From NCBI GenBank assembly GCA_003013855.2, contig ML058433.1, positions 3,285,966 to 3,349,965 on the forward strand: 64,000 bases of DNA. Direction: 5' to 3'. The notes below the pieces were generated by a model. That model made no database searches, was not told the origin of the DNA, and saw only the letters and a list, made by a program, of their open reading frames with translations. A program made the translations under genes and the position numbers. The DNA comes from Liriodendron chinense. Taxonomy: Eukaryota > Streptophyta > Magnoliopsida > Magnoliales > Magnoliaceae. The first letter of the stretch is position 1, and each line of letters opens with the position of its first letter. Below, piece by piece: positions 20,020-32,603 of this stretch.

Positions 20020-21324
20020 CTTATTCCACTCGAATGAGTTTTCCTTTTGAAGGAGGTTACATAAAGGACGAGAGAGTGAACTAAAGTCCTTTATGAACCG
20101 TCTATAGAATCTGGCATGTCCTAAAAATGACCGCATATCTCGTACGATTTTGGGGGGTGGAAGGTTAGAGATAAGATCGATTTTAGCCTTGTCCACCTCA
20201 ATTCCATTTTGTGAGATGATGTAACCAAGGACAATTCCTTTTTGAACCATGAAATGAAATTTCTCCCAATTCAACACGAAGTTCTTTTCTTCACATCTTT
20301 TCAAAACAGTTTTTAAGTGCACAAGTCACTCATCAAAGTTACAACCAAATACAGAGAAATCGTCCATGAAGACTTCAAGAATCGTCCCCACCATATCAGA
20401 AAAAATACTCAACATACAACGCTGAAAGGTGGCAGGGGCATTGCATAGTCCAAATGGCATCCTTCGATAGGCAAAAGTGTCGAATGGACATGTGAATGTT
20501 GTCTTCTCTTGGTCCTCTAGGGCGATCTCTATTTGGTTATACCCTAAATACCCATCAAGGAAGCACAAGTGGGAATGACTCGCCAACCTTTCTAAAATTT
20601 GATCAACAAATGGTAAAGGGAAGTGGTCTTTCCTTGTAACTGTGTTTAGCTTCCTGTTGTCAATGCACATTCTCCAACCGGTAGTGACTCTGGTTGGCAC
20701 GAGTTCATTGTTAACATTGGCTACAATGGTTATTCCAGATTTCTTAGGCACCACTTGAGTTGGACTCACCCATTGACTATCGGATATTGGGTAAATGATA
20801 CCTACATCCAATAGTTTCAACACCTCGGCTTTAACCACCTCCTTTATGTTTGGATTGAGGTGTCTTTGTGGTTGCCTAGATGTCTTCGCATTCTCCTCAA
20901 TGTGTATGCAATGAGTACAAATCACGGGGTCTATGCCTTTGAGAACCGCAATTGACCATACAATGGCGCTTTTATGCTCTATTAGAGTGGCTATCAGCTT
21001 ACTCTCTTGTTCCTCATCCAAGTGGGAAGAAATCACCACCGGATATGTCTCATCTCGTTCTAAATAAACATATTTCAAATCAGTGGGTAATGGTTTTAGG
21101 TCGAGCTTCGGTGCCTTGGTATTAGATGAAAGCGGCTTGTTCTTGCTTAAGGGCAAAGGCTCAAATGGTGCCTTCCATCTTTTATTATCAAGTATCGGCA
21201 TAGAATCCAAAATGGCATCCATCTCTCTTATCATGTCATCATCAATCCATAAGAATGTGCCAAGCATGCCTCCAAGGGGTCGGAATAGAATGTCAGGTGG
21301 ATGTGTCTTCCACGAATGATTCAA
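20020..21324 (-). pseudogene. Element 4 reverse transcriptase, nearly intact but truncated
   Basis: A frame of 332 codons (21324-20326) contains VLKLLDVGIIYPISDSQWVS, KSGITIVANVNNEL, GWRMCIDNRKLNTVTRKDHF, PLPFVDQILERLA, RMPFGLCNAPATFQRCML and the catalytic VFMDDFSVFG (the YVDD-equivalent, with both Asp present). A stop at about 20324 (TGA replacing Trp or Arg in DE*LVHLKTVL) separates it from the next 102 codons, which include HFMVQKGIVLGYIISQNGIE and FLGHARFYRRFIKDFSSLSR. The sequence ends at FEWNK, where element 3 is inserted. It copies element RNA into DNA. Confidence 0.9.
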
Positions 21325-21850
21325 TCAGATTTATTTCGTGGACCTCGTCATCAACATCCTGTGGTTGTTTGCATAAATAAAAAATATTCAGCTCTAGTGT
21401 CATATTTCCAAAGGACATTTGTACCAGCCCGTTTCTACAATTGATAATCGAATTTGAAGTGGCTAAGAAAAGGCAGCCAAGTATGACAGGAATTTGAGCA
21501 CCGGTTCCCATCCAGGATGTGTATCCAAGACAATAAAATCTACTGGATAGTAAAATTTATCGACTTGGACAAGGACATCTTCAATCATCTCTCTCGGTAT
21601 ACGAATAGATCTATCAACAAGTTAGAGTGTGGTTTTCGTGGGTTTTAACTCACCTAACCCAAGTTGTTCATAGACCAAGTATAGGATGAGGTTAACACTT
21701 GCCCTAAGATCCAGTAAAGCTTGTTTGATCCGGTAGTCTCCTATGATGCATGAGATGGTAGGACTGCCTGGATCCTTGTATTTTTGGGGCACCTCTTGTT
21801 TAATAATGGCCCTCAAATTCTTAGTCAAAAGTACTTTGTTGTGAACATTG
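21325..21850 (-). pseudogene. Element 4 aspartic protease, broken
   Basis: Two frames (21828-21622 and 21511-21293) carry KYKDPGSPTISCIIGDYRIK, ALLDLRASVNLILYLVYEQL and VILGCLFLATSNSIINCRNG. The active-site D-L-G-A reads D-L-R-A here, so the catalytic loop glycine is lost. The frame is also broken between the halves. The acidic linker before reverse transcriptase follows (DVDDEVHEINLIESFVEDTS). Confidence 0.85.
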
Positions 21851-23652
21851 TGTTTCCTTTTGACTGTACATAAGTCCTTCAGAAATTTGGCATAAGATGG
21901 TATTTATTTTATAACATCCAACAAAGGAATGTTGATCTTCACTTGCTTAAAAACCTCTAGGATTTACAGATTTTTATCTAAAGCTTTGGGTGAAATCAAC
22001 CTTTGGGGAAACGGGGCGACCGGCTTGTATTACCTTTCTGGTTCTTTCTCATGTGGAGTGTTGTTCAAGATATCATCCTTATTGGTAATTTTCGGATCAT
22101 TAGGCTTTGGGGCCTTCACCGGATTGGATTTATCAATTGTTTTGCCACTCCTCAAAGTGGTGATAACTTGAACATGCTCCGTATTTTGGGAGGATAGGTT
22201 GAGGTCTTGTATCTCAAATTGGGTCCTTGGGTTAGGGAGAGGTTGGGCAGGAAGTGTGCCTTTCTCCCTAACACTAAGATGAGATTCAACTCTAGTCATT
22301 GAAGTTTTCAAATCATTGATGGCTTGAGATGAATTCTGGTTGAATTTTAGTTGTTCTTGCATGAACCCATCGATTTTGTGAGAATTATTCTTGTTGTACT
22401 CAGCTTAGGCCGAGACGAATGTACCCAATATTTCCTCAAGCGTAGCTTTTGGGTTATTGTTTGCATTCTCTGATGCCCATTCCTTCAACTGAAATTGGGA
22501 TGGTTCCTCCAACCAGAATTATAAGTGTTCGAGTTTGGATTGCTAAATGGTCATTGAAAATTATTTATGGCATTTGATTGTTCTTGTAGAACTTCCTGGA
22601 ACGCAGAGATTGTAGGGCAATCCTGTGTTGCATGTTGGTTACCGGAACAAATTCCACAAATATTCTCAACTTCCTTAGTCTTTTCTCCCTTCCCTAATTC
22701 CATGACCTCAACTTTTCTTGTGAGGCTAGCTACACGTGCACTTATGTTGTTATCTTCGGAGAGGACATAGATTCCTCCCTTTTTCTCTTTGTTGGCTTAT
22801 CTTGGGATTTGTTTGTTTAGTTGTATACCAAGATTGTGCATTCTCGGCTAAGATATCAAAATAGTCCCATGCTTCCTCGACTTCCTTATTCATGAATTCT
22901 CCATTGCACATCATCTCTACGAATTGGCGCATGGGCGAGTCAGTCCTTCATAGAAAAAGCTTATTACCTGTCAAATTTCGTAGCCATGATGTGAGCATGT
23001 GTTCAATAAGTTTTTGAACCTCTCCCAACATTAGAAGAAGGTCTCATCCTCTTTTTGAGCAAAATTCATGATTAGGTGCCTCAACATGTTTGTTTTATGA
23101 GTAGGGAAAAACTTTTTAATGAACTCCCTAGTTATCTCAGTCCATGTGCCGATTGATCTTGGCCTTAATGCATGAAGCCAAGCCTTAGCCTTTTCTTTAA
23201 GAGAAAAAAAGAAATAACCTAAGTCTCACAACATCATCAGATACGTTTGCAAAGTGCAACGTGACTATTTCCTCATCGAATTCCTTAAGATGTTGATATG
23301 CGCTCTCACTGTCTAAACCAAGGAACTTGGGAAGGAATTGGATTACTCCCAGTTTTAGATCAATATTCCCTACATTGAATGGAAAAATTATGTATGAGGG
23401 AGTACTCGCTCTTGCAGGTTGCAAGTAATCACGTAAACTTCTAGGTCAAGGAACATTCTCAACCTCATTCTCACCCGTTTCGGTTTGGCCCAAATTTTGA
23501 TTGGCCATAGGGCTGGGTTAATTCTTAGTCATATTGTCCGACAAAATTGGAAAGTCTAAACGTTTCTTAGCACGTGGCTCCTTATCAATCCCTTCAACAA
23601 TTCCCCCTTCACTAATGAGTCGGTTATTAGAATCCCGAACCCAATGTGGCAT
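21851..23652 (-). pseudogene. gag: Element 4 gag, heavily decayed
   Basis: The ATG at 23652 starts MPHWVRDSNNRLISEGGIVE. Next come LQPARASTPSYIIFPFNVGN, KFLGLDSESAYQHLKEFDEE (23424-23197), MRQFVEMMCNGEFMNKEVEE (22932) and a knuckle region with CGICSGNQHATQDCPTI (about 22680-22600). The C-terminal part at 22362-22030 reads VIQTLRSGKTIDKS-like sequence. Many stops and frameshifts separate these blocks. The subfamily differs from elements 1, 3, 5 and 8 but has the same domain order. Confidence 0.82.
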
Positions 23653-23830
23653 GCAAATCTTAGGAAAGTAAAAGATTAAAAAGGGTTAGAAAAACCTAAT
23701 TGAAGTGACTTCTTTAACTCCTAGAATCCCTGCAAACAAAACAAAACAAAACAAACAAACTAAGTTAGTAGGACTCCTAAAAATGTCAAATAGAAACTAT
23801 TTTCAGAAATTTTGAAAAAACCATCGAAAA

Positions 23831-23848
23831 TCCCCGACAGCGGCGCCA
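23831..23848 (-). other. Element 4 primer binding site
   Basis: Minus strand TGGCGCCGCTGTCGGGGA, with two differences from the tRNA-Asp complement. Confidence 0.88.
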
Positions 23849-23854
23849 AAAACT

Positions 23855-25366
23855 TGTTCACTTCCCCAAGTGTAGGGTTGCGATGTAGTAATAATTCGGA
23901 AGAGACCGAGATCGTTCTCAAGGACTTGTTAGGAATTCACAAAATTACTTCTAATATTCTCTAATTGAGAGCTAACCAAACAGATTTCTAGAATTGAATG
24001 TAGATAGAATTCTTAAACTAAAAGTGAATGTAATAAATATAGAAGAGCACTAGGGGTTCAAGGATCCACTTGTAGCAATCCTTGATGCATAATTCGCTAT
24101 GGTTTCCCAATTACACAAATAGAATCGAAATCAAATCCTATCTAGTCGGATGATAGAGCGGTTGTAACATACAATCTGTCATATGTGTGATTTATATACA
24201 TGATTCCCTCAATTCAAGTTAGGACTTGAACACACTCAATTGCATAGGTCAATCCTAGTTCCAATAGATTAAGATCACAATCATAATCATCATTAAACTC
24301 TGTCACAAAGCATAATTAGATCCTGATTTGAACTTCATTCAAATCACATACACAATCAACACATAATTCAGAAATTAGAACAAAACGGTAGAACTTTGGT
24401 TGAAGTTCCCACATGAAAATCTAAGTCTAGAGCGTATTGAATCCGATTCCTCAGAGCGTACAGGTCTAGAACTATGCAAAACAATTAAGAACTAAAGCAA
24501 TTCTTCCAAACATCCATGAGCCATCATAAGATTAAGAAAAACTACTTAGAACTTTATTCAAACTTCTAAAAACCATTGTTCTTCAATAAATCCAATTTGA
24601 AACCAAAACAAACGAATTAAAGCATCTAAGATTCACTACAAGCTTCACCTCTTAGCCCTAGCTAAGAGGTATAGCAGTTCATGATCCAAGGAAACATGAA
24701 AACAACTAAAAACATGAACTAGAAAACATAAATTAAAGGGAGTTGTGGAACTCCAATTCCATCTTTCTCCGCCTCCCACCTTTGTAGATCTCTTCTAGGA
24801 TGCCTTAGCTACGACCCCTAGGTCCCCTTTTATAGTGGAGAGGCTTTACCGCCTCAGAATCTTCCAGATTTGTGCAGCACTTACGTACTTGCGCACAAAA
24901 ATCAAAGCTTCTATAAGAAGCTGCTGGATTCCCGCTGCAATACACTGGCCGACCGGTCTTGAACGGTCAGACCCTTTATTTGATCAGTCCAGAGAGCAGA
25001 AGTGGGTGGGGTGGGGCAGGCCCTAGCCGACCGGTCAAGACCGGTCGGACTCCTGTACAGCGACCTTCAGCAGATGCTGGAGTGATTCTTAAGGCTGGCT
25101 GACCGGTCAAGACCGGTCGGACTCTTGTTTTCTTCATTTTTCTTCTTTCTTTCTTCTCTCTTCGCTCTCCTTACTTTCTTCTTTCTTTGGCCCACCTTGG
25201 GTCTTCATCCAAGGCTCTTAAATGCAATCTTTTAGCTATCGATCGAGTGAACTTTCTCTCATTCCTACACTCACAAAACGACACATTAGAATAGTCTTTA
25301 AGCTTGAAAACCATGCATAGCTAGTGATGAAATGGGGTTAGAATATACACATTTAAGCGCTCAACA
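23855..25366 (-). repeat. Element 4 5' LTR
   Basis: 1512 bp, from TGTTGAGCGC at 25366 to GGGGAAGTGAACA at 23855. The TATA box on the minus strand is at about 24828-24836. The palindrome cluster GACCGGTCAAGACCGGTC and related copies covers 24948-25120. The R stem-loop is near 24648-24669. Confidence 0.93.
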
Positions 25367-25605
25367 GGTATTCTCGTCAAGCGAAGGAGCAATTGAAGTA
25401 AAAGCTAAAATAGTCATAGACACAACAGCCAAATTAACAATTGAAGTGGCAGTCAATCTCATATTCAGAAAAGCAGTCAAAGCAACTGTCAATCTAATGA
25501 TCAAAGTAACAATCAAAGCAACTATCAACTCGAAAACTAAAATAGAGGAAGGAAAAGAAAATTGCTGGCTGACTCGCTAGGCCTGGTAAGTGCTAGTCGC
25601 CCTGG
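25367..25605. other. Host or older repeat segment between insertions
   Basis: Target sequence between element 4 and the solo LTR. It continues at 38138 after element 5. An 82-codon frame at 25332-25580 starts inside the element 4 LTR and shows a repetitive Val/Ile/Lys/Ala composition (AAC/ATC AAA GCA-like repeats). I do not think it is a gene. Confidence 0.5.
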
Positions 25606-25610
25606 GTGAA

Positions 25611-27158
25611 TGTTCGCTTCCCCAAGTGTAGGGTTGCGATGTAGTAATAAACTCGGTAAGACCGAGGTCGATCCATAGGGACTTATGTAAGAATTCACAA
25701 ACACATCCAATAGGTTCTATTGAGAAGCTAATAACCAGATTTGTAGGATATTGATGTAAGTAACAACTTTGAACTTAAACTGAAGTAAACAATTATAAAA
25801 AGGTACTAGGGGTTCAAGGATCCACTTGTAGCAATCCTTGATGCTCAATTCGCTGTGGTTTCTCACTTTCTCAACTAGAATCAAAATTAAGATCTATCTA
25901 GTCGGATGATAGAGCTGTTAAACCAACAATCTGCCATATGTAAAACCAATGTACATGATTCACTCAAGGCAAGCTAGGACGAGCATACTCAATTGCATAG
26001 GTCAGTCCCAATTCCAATAGACTAAGTTCACTATCATAACCATCATTAAGTCCTGTCACAAGACAAAGCTAGATCATGATTTGAACTTGATTCAAATCAC
26101 ATGCATAGTCCACATACCACAGATTTTCAGAAAAAGTAGAACTTTGGTAGGAAGTTCCCACATGAAGATCATAGTACTAGAGCGTACTCCGATTCCTCGG
26201 ATCATACAGGTCTAGACTAGCACACAACCATTAAGAACTCAAGCAATTCTCCCAAACATCCATGAGTCATCATAAGACTAAGAAAAACTACTTGGAACTT
26301 GTATTAACTTCGAACCATTGTTCATAAATGTGAAATCCAACTTTAAAACCAACTTAAACGAATTGAAAACATCTTAGATTCACTACAAGCTTCACCTCTT
26401 ATCCCTAGCTAAGAGGTTTAGCCGTTCATGATCCAAGGAAACATGAAACAACTAAAGAAAAGCATAAAAACAACAACAAACTAGAAGGAGTTGTGGAACT
26501 TCAAAATCCACTTCTGCTACCTCCCACCTTGCTCAAACCCTTCTAAGATACCCTAGGAACGATCCCTAGGTGTCCTTTTATAGTGGAGAGGCTCCGCAAC
26601 ATCGGAATCTTCTCGAATTTGCGTAAGCTTACGCAGTGCGCAGAGAAATTCAGCGCAAAAAACAGAAGTTTCTGTTTTAAACACATTGCCGACCGGTCGG
26701 ACGACCGGTCGGAGTAGCTTGGCCGACCGGTCATGACCGGTCGGACTCACTATTTGCATCAGTCCAACGTGCACAGGAGCCATCAGACCTGTTGGCCGAT
26801 CGGTCACGACCGGTCGGACTGTTTATGTAAACTGTCCAGCGTGCTCAGCAGGATCTGGGAGAGCTGGCTGACCGGTCTAGACCGGTCGTGGCCCTCTTGG
26901 CCGACCGGTCACGACCGGTCTTGGCCTCTTTTCTTCTTCATTTGTTTCTTTCTTCCTTCTCTCTGCTTTCTTCTTTCTTTGGCCCACCTTGGGTCTTCAT
27001 CCAAAGCTCTAAATAGATCCTTTTGGTCTTCAATTGGGCGGAGTTCCTCTCATTCCTACAATCATGAAATCATGCATTAGATTAATCTTTGAATCATGAA
27101 AACCTTGCATAATGAGTGATGAATTGGGGTTAGAATATGCACAATTAAGAGCTCAACA
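25611..27158 (-). mobile_element. Solo LTR, Athila-like
   Basis: 1548 bp from TGTTGAGCTCTTAATTGTGC (27158) to GGGGAAGCGAACA (25611), with exact target duplications GTGAA at 25606-25610 and 27159-27163 and no internal region. This is the footprint of LTR-LTR recombination. U3 palindromes (26690-26925) are ACCGGTC type. The minus-strand TATA box is at about 26575-26583. Confidence 0.95.
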
Positions 27159-27166
27159 GTGAACCC

Positions 27167-28551
27167 TGTTGAGCTTCCAATTTATACATTCACTAGCCCA
27201 TTACATCACATTATATGCATGGTTGCATGCTTAAAAGGCCCATCTAATGCATGATTTGTGATTGTAGGAGCGAGGCGGAGATTTCACTTATTTAAGGCTA
27301 AAAAGGTCACCAAAGGCACATTGAAGATCAAAGAACTAAGTGCCAAAGGATGGGAGAAAGAAGCAATGGAGAAAGAGAAAGAATGAAGGAAGAAGTTCAA
27401 CACTCTGCATGAGGACCGGTCGTCCGACCGGTCTGCAATTCAACAGAGACCCCCATTGCTGCAATTCTCACTGGACCCAACTAGACCGGTCGTCAGACCG
27501 ATCGTACATTGCTCAAACCGGTCGAGCACTCAACAAAAGGGGGGTGGAAATTTTAAAAGTCACTAGACTATTTTTGCCGTTTTACGACCGGTCGTTCAAC
27601 CGGTCATCTAGGAGCTCAGATTGGTCGTCCGACCGGTCGGCTGCATAACAGAGCTTGTCCTACAAGCTCCGATTTTCTCTACGCAGCTCTGTGATTTCTT
27701 GTGCAATCTGGAATCTTCCGCACTATTCTATAAAAGGGGACCTAGGGCTTCGTCTAAAGGCATCCTAGAAGAGATTTGAGGTCATGGGAAGTGAAGGAGA
27801 GCACCATGGAACGTCCACAACTCTGTCGATTTCGATTTTTCTAGTTTTTCATGCTTTTATTTAGTCTTTCTTTTTTATTCTAGTTGTAGTATGACAATGC
27901 TCGGCTAGAACCTCTCAGCTAGGACTGAGAGGTGAAGCTTATAGCCAATTTCATGTTTAATTCAGTTTGATTCAAGTACTTTTACTTTAAGTTTGGATTT
28001 TGAATATTCTAGTTCGAATAAAGTTGATTTTTTAGAAGTTTTATGAGAGTTCATGTGCTTCGGACATAGATTCCTTGCAATTCTCTGAGATTATCATATT
28101 TGGCTTAATTAGATTCGAATTATGGTAACCCTTGAGCATGTCATAGTCCATAAGCATGCTTGTTACTCCGAAGGCTATGATTTTGAATGCTATGGTATAG
28201 AATAGGACTAAAACTTGGAAGTTCAGCTTAAGTGGGATTGAATGCAGTTTCAATGCTTTATCTTCTAAATAGATGAGAGATAGAACTTCGAATCTAGTTG
28301 TGTTTTATGCTTGGATTGATTGGATTGACATGGGATTGCTACAAGTGGATCCTTAAAAGCCTTAGTTCCTTTAATTACTAATTTCTCTAAATTACTGTTT
28401 TAAGTTAGTTCTCTTAATTCAAAAATCTAAATTATTTCAATTCTAGTTGCTGGAATAGTTTAGAATTGGTTTTCTAATTCCCTATGGATCGACCTCGGTC
28501 TTACCGAGAATTATTACTACATCGCAACCTTGCACTTGAGGTGAGTGAACA
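27167..28551 (+). repeat. Element 5 5' LTR
   Basis: TGTTGAGCTTCC to GTGAGTGAACA. Palindromes ACCGGTCGTCCGACCGGT and variants lie at 27413-27650, the TATA box at about 27729, and the R stem-loop at 27911-27932 (one mismatched pair; the 3' LTR copy near 37493 is fully paired). Confidence 0.95.
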
Positions 28552-28557
28552 AGGTTT

Positions 28558-28575
28558 TGGCGCCGTTGCCGGGGA
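28558..28575 (+). other. Element 5 primer binding site, perfect tRNA-Asp match
   Basis: TGGCGCCGTTGCCGGGGA, 18 nt fully complementary to the 3' end of plant tRNA-Asp as I know it. Confidence 0.95.
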
Positions 28576-28796
28576 ATTTAGATAAACGATTCTAAATTGT
28601 TTTAGTGGCTGTAAAAGTAGAAGTAGATAGGTTTTTCTGATTTTCTAGGACTAACAAGTTGTTTTGTTTTGTAGGAATTCTTCCATAGTTCAAGCGAATC
28701 GGGTAATATCCTTCTAACTTAGTGCTTTTTTACAAATTTTTTAATTTTTAGATTTTTGTTAAATTAGGATTTATTTAGATCTTAGTTGTGTGGTTT

Positions 28797-28940
28797 ATGT
28801 CCCGTTGGGAACGTGACCACACCAATCGTCTCCAATCCGAAGGTGGTCTAGTTGGACCACTATCAGTCCATAGATGAGTGTGAAAATACCAAGAGCATTG
28901 TGATAGTTTGGGAGTATGGATCAAACACCTTTAAGGAATC

Positions 28941-28973
<33 letters not shown>

Positions 28974-29159
28974 CTACAAACGCAAATCAAGAGGGAGTAA
29001 GAGAGAATGAGGTATACAATGTTCCTCCAATGAGATCTTTACGGGACCACCTACAACCAGCCCATACAACGACACCCTCGTGTGTGGTATTACCTGCCAA
29101 CCAGGGAAAACATTGATAGAAAGCCGGGTGTGATTCAACTTATACCAAAGTTCCGTGGG
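28797..29159 (+). pseudogene. gag: Element 5 gag, N-terminal piece
   Basis: The ATG at 28797 starts MSRWERDHTNRLQSEGGLVG. A TGA soon follows (28877, VHR*), and a run of 30 C (28942-28971) replaces the proline-rich linker. LRDHLQPAHTTTPSCVVLPA is readable. The piece ends in KFRG, where the solo LTR is inserted. It resumes at 31251 with GLDAESPYLHLKEF. Confidence 0.88.
28942..28971. repeat. Poly-C tract in gag linker
   Basis: 30 consecutive C, where element 1 has an ordinary CCTCCTCCCCCTACTCC-type proline linker. The same site is expanded in element 8 (52826-52861). Confidence 0.9.
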
Positions 29160-31250
29160 TGTTCGTTCGCCTCAAGTGCAAGGCTGCAATGTAGTACTAA
29201 TCTCAGTAAGACCGAGGTCGATCCACAGGGAAGGAAGTAAACAATTCAAACTATCCTAACAACTAGAATCTTAAGAGGTTTGTGAAATTGGTTTTGAACA
29301 TAAAATAGAAAATCTAATAATGAAAAGATAACTAGAGCATCAAGGATCCACTTATAGCTCTCCTTAGATGCCTAATTCGCTATGGTTTTGCACTTTCTCA
29401 ACTAGAATCGAAATTAAGATCAATCTAGGCATATGATAGAGCAGTTAAACCAACAATCTGCCATATGTAAGATCAATGTACATGATTCACTCAATGCAAA
29501 CTAAGACGAGCATACTCAATTGCATAGGTCAGTCCCAATTCCAATAGACTAAGTTCACAATCATAACCATCATTAAGTCCTGTCACAAGACAAAGCTAGA
29601 TCATGATTTGAACTTGATTCAAATCATATACACAGTCCCACATAGTATAGAATTTTCAGAAAAGTAGAACTTTGGTAGGAAGTTCCCACATGAAGATCAT
29701 AGTACTAGAGCGTACTCCAATTCCTCAGATCATACAAGTCTAGACTAACAACAATAATTAAGAACTTAAGTACTTCTTCTAAACATCCATGAGTCATCAT
29801 AAGACTAAGAAAAACTACTTAGAACTTGAATTAAACTTCAAACAACTGTTCTTAAACATGAAATCCAATTTGAAACCAATAAAACGAATTAAACAATCTA
29901 AGAAAACTATAAGGTTAACCTCTTAGCTCTAGCTAAGAGATTAGCTAATGAAAAGCATATTAAAAACTAGAACTAGAACTAAGAAAAGGAAGAAAAACTA
30001 GCTGGAAGAGGCTAGGAAGCCTCCTATGACTTGAACTCCTTGCTCCCCACGTCCTTGCTTGATTTGGAATAGAAGAGAGCACCTCCTTTTATAATACAGC
30101 AAGAGTACCACAACGTAACAGATTTTGTTTTGCTTCATAAGGCTTAACCAATGGTCGGATCGCCTTCAAATTTGATTTGTAGCTTCCTTGTGATGTGATC
30201 TTCCTCATAGATGATTTAGATTTCCAAGATTATCTTCTGAATGGGCCCACCAATCAGATCAGCAACCGCCTCTCAAAATCACGCAATTCGAATACCTTCA
30301 AAACCAGTCATCTTGCTTTCAACGCTCCGGAGTGTACAGAGATCGGATTGATCTCAAATTTTGAAAATTGGTAGGAAACTTCCTCCTCTACATGATAGAT
30401 GGATTAGATTATCCAAAAAATTCCAGAATTAGGTGCGAAAATTAGAACACTCAGGCCTTTTATAAAATCTGCGCAGTTGGATCTTTCTGGATGGTCCATC
30501 TTTCTTCAACCAGTACGATCAAACCACACATCCTTTTGATCTGAAACTTTGTGGTTATTCATATATGGATGTGGTCTAGAAGATGGTCAAAGTAGATTCT
30601 TCATGTCATCAATGATAGGTCACCTGGACCAGGCCCAGAGTGGAGTAGGCAGAATCTGGAACTTTTTGGATAGTTCGTATTGTTTTAACCACCACGATCA
30701 ATCCGTAGCTCCGATCGACACGAAACCACTTGAGTTATTTCGTCGTCGAGCTCCTCTTTGACATAGATGTGTTGGATTTCCAAATATCATCAAGATAGCT
30801 TTAGGAAATTGTTTCGAAAATACAAAAATGGGAATAGCCTGCTGTTTGAAAATCTGAAATATGAAATTGCATGGCCGACAGGTCTAGACCGGTCGAACAG
30901 GGCTGGCCTTGCTCCAGCAGCTTTAAGAGAGGGGGAGAACAACTGGCCGACCGGTCAAGACCGGTCGGGGACCTGTTTGGCCTATCGGTCAAGACTGGTC
31001 GAACCACCTTGTGGGGCTCCTTTTTCTTTCCTTTCTTCTTTCTCTTCTTTCCTTCCTTCTTCCCTCTTTTGTTCTTCCTTCCTTTGATTTTCAAGGTATG
31101 TAAGAAGGGTCTCAAAGCATCCGAATGATGAAGTCTCTCTTTCATTCCTACAACCACAAAAATATGCATTAGATTAGCCTTTAAATCATGAAAACCATGC
31201 ATAATGAGTGATGAATTGGGGTTAGAATATGCACAATTAAGAGCTCAACA
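29160..31250 (-). mobile_element. Solo LTR, long form (2091 bp)
   Basis: TGTTGAGCTCTTAATTGTGC at 31250 to GGCGAACGAACA at 29160. The flanks GTGGG (29155-29159) and ATGGG (31251-31255) are a 5-bp duplication with one substitution; related gag copies read ATGGG. Palindromes are few (30872-31000). Between them and the TATA box (about 30090) lie some 750 bases with an internal duplication (30482-30548 and 30662-30724) not seen in the shorter LTRs. Confidence 0.9.
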
Positions 31251-32603
31251 ATGGGCTAGATGCTGAAAGCCCATATTTACACTTAAAGGAATTTGAAGAA
31301 GTGGTAACTACTTTGCAATACACTAATGTTTCAGAAGATGCCATTAAACTTAAACTTTTTTCCTTTTCATTGAAAGAAAGAGCCAAAACTTTGTTTCACT
31401 CTCTTAGACCACACTCGATAGGGTCATGGAACGAGATGACCCAGGAATTCTTGAAAAAGTTCTTCCCGGCTCATAAAACAAACACCCTTCGTAGAGCCAT
31501 ATGAACTTTTTGGTTAAAGAGAATGAATCATTCTTTCAATGTTGAGAAACGTTTAAAGACCTCCTACTTTCTTGCCCACATCATGACTACGAAAACTGGC
31601 AAATCATAAACTTCTTTAACGATGGATTAAGTTCCAACATATGCCAATTCGTAGAGATGATGTGCAACGACGAGTTTATGAGTAAAAATCCAGATGAAGC
31701 TTGGAGTTACTTGGATATGTTGGCCGAGAATGCCCAATCATGGGATACCTCGGACAAATCTAGTAATCTCAAGCCTCCTCATCAAAAGGAAAAAGGAGGC
31801 ATCTATATTCTTAAAGAAGAATATGATGTGAATGCAAAGATAGCCAGCCTCACAAGGAAGATCAAGGCCATGGAACTTAGTAAGAGTGGAGTTTCAAAGT
31901 CCAATGAAGCTATTGAGAACATGTATGGAATTTGTTCCACTAATATACACGCTACGCAAGATTTTCCTACAATTCCTGCATTTCAGAGGTGTTAAAAGAA
32001 CATGCAAATGCCACATATGGTTATCAACGGCCTTTTAATGGACCGGTGGTTAACACCTATAACTCTACTTGGAAGAATCACCCAAATTTCAGTTGGAAGA
32101 ACAATTACACGGAAATCCTACCAACTCTCAAGGAGGGCCACCCATGCAAAACATGACCCCACCTCAATTCTCAATAGAAGATACTCTAAAGGCGTTTATG
32201 CAAGGGTAAACACAAATAAATCAACCGAACTAACAAATGTTCCAAGAGCTTAAAGTCTCAGTTGATGAGATTAAGGGATGCTTGAATGCTAGGGAAGGGA
32301 CTTTTCCGGCCCAACCTCAGCCCAATCCAAAGCAAGTACATGAAGTAAGCATCCCTAATCTCCCCAACCAACATGTGGAGCAAGCCAAATCCATCAACAC
32401 TCTTAAAAATGGTAAGAAAATTGACAAATCTATTCCAGTGAAGGCCGACAAGCCTAATAATTCGATAAATTCTGAGGATGAGGATGAATCTAACTCAGCC
32501 CCACAAGAAACGGAACGTGTTTATAAGCCCGTAGCACCATTCCCTTCGAAATTAGTTGCTCCAAAATCTCTCCAAACTCTCACGATATTTTAGAGATTTT
32601 CAG
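31251..32603 (+). pseudogene. gag: Element 5 gag, C-terminal piece
   Basis: It continues the capsid (LHLKEFEEVVTTLQYTNVSE, SLRPHSIGSWNEMTQEF, EMMCNDEFMSKNPDEAWSYL) and has a damaged knuckle, YGICSTNIHATQDF, where the first and last Cys of CX2CX4HX4C are lost. The tail reads QELKVSVDEIKGCLNAREG and VEQAKSINTLKNGKKIDKSI. A one-base loss at about 31501, a further stop and small deletions near 32577 break the frame. Confidence 0.88.

Larger units (their letters stand above)
20020..25366 (-). mobile_element. Element 4: Athila-like element, 5' LTR to reverse transcriptase
   Basis: Minus strand order: LTR (25366-23855), primer binding site, gag, protease, reverse transcriptase. It is cut by element 3 at 20020, and everything 3' of that point is absent. 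Its gag and LTR form a distinct subfamily, with a different gag start (MPHWVRDSNNRL) and LTR end (GGGGAAGTGAACA). The right flank is GGTAT. Confidence 0.9.

Noticed and set aside
27167..27360. tRNA or small RNA gene near LTR starts
   Set aside because: The conserved block at LTR starts has no cloverleaf and no polymerase III boxes that I can see. The only tRNA link is the primer binding site.
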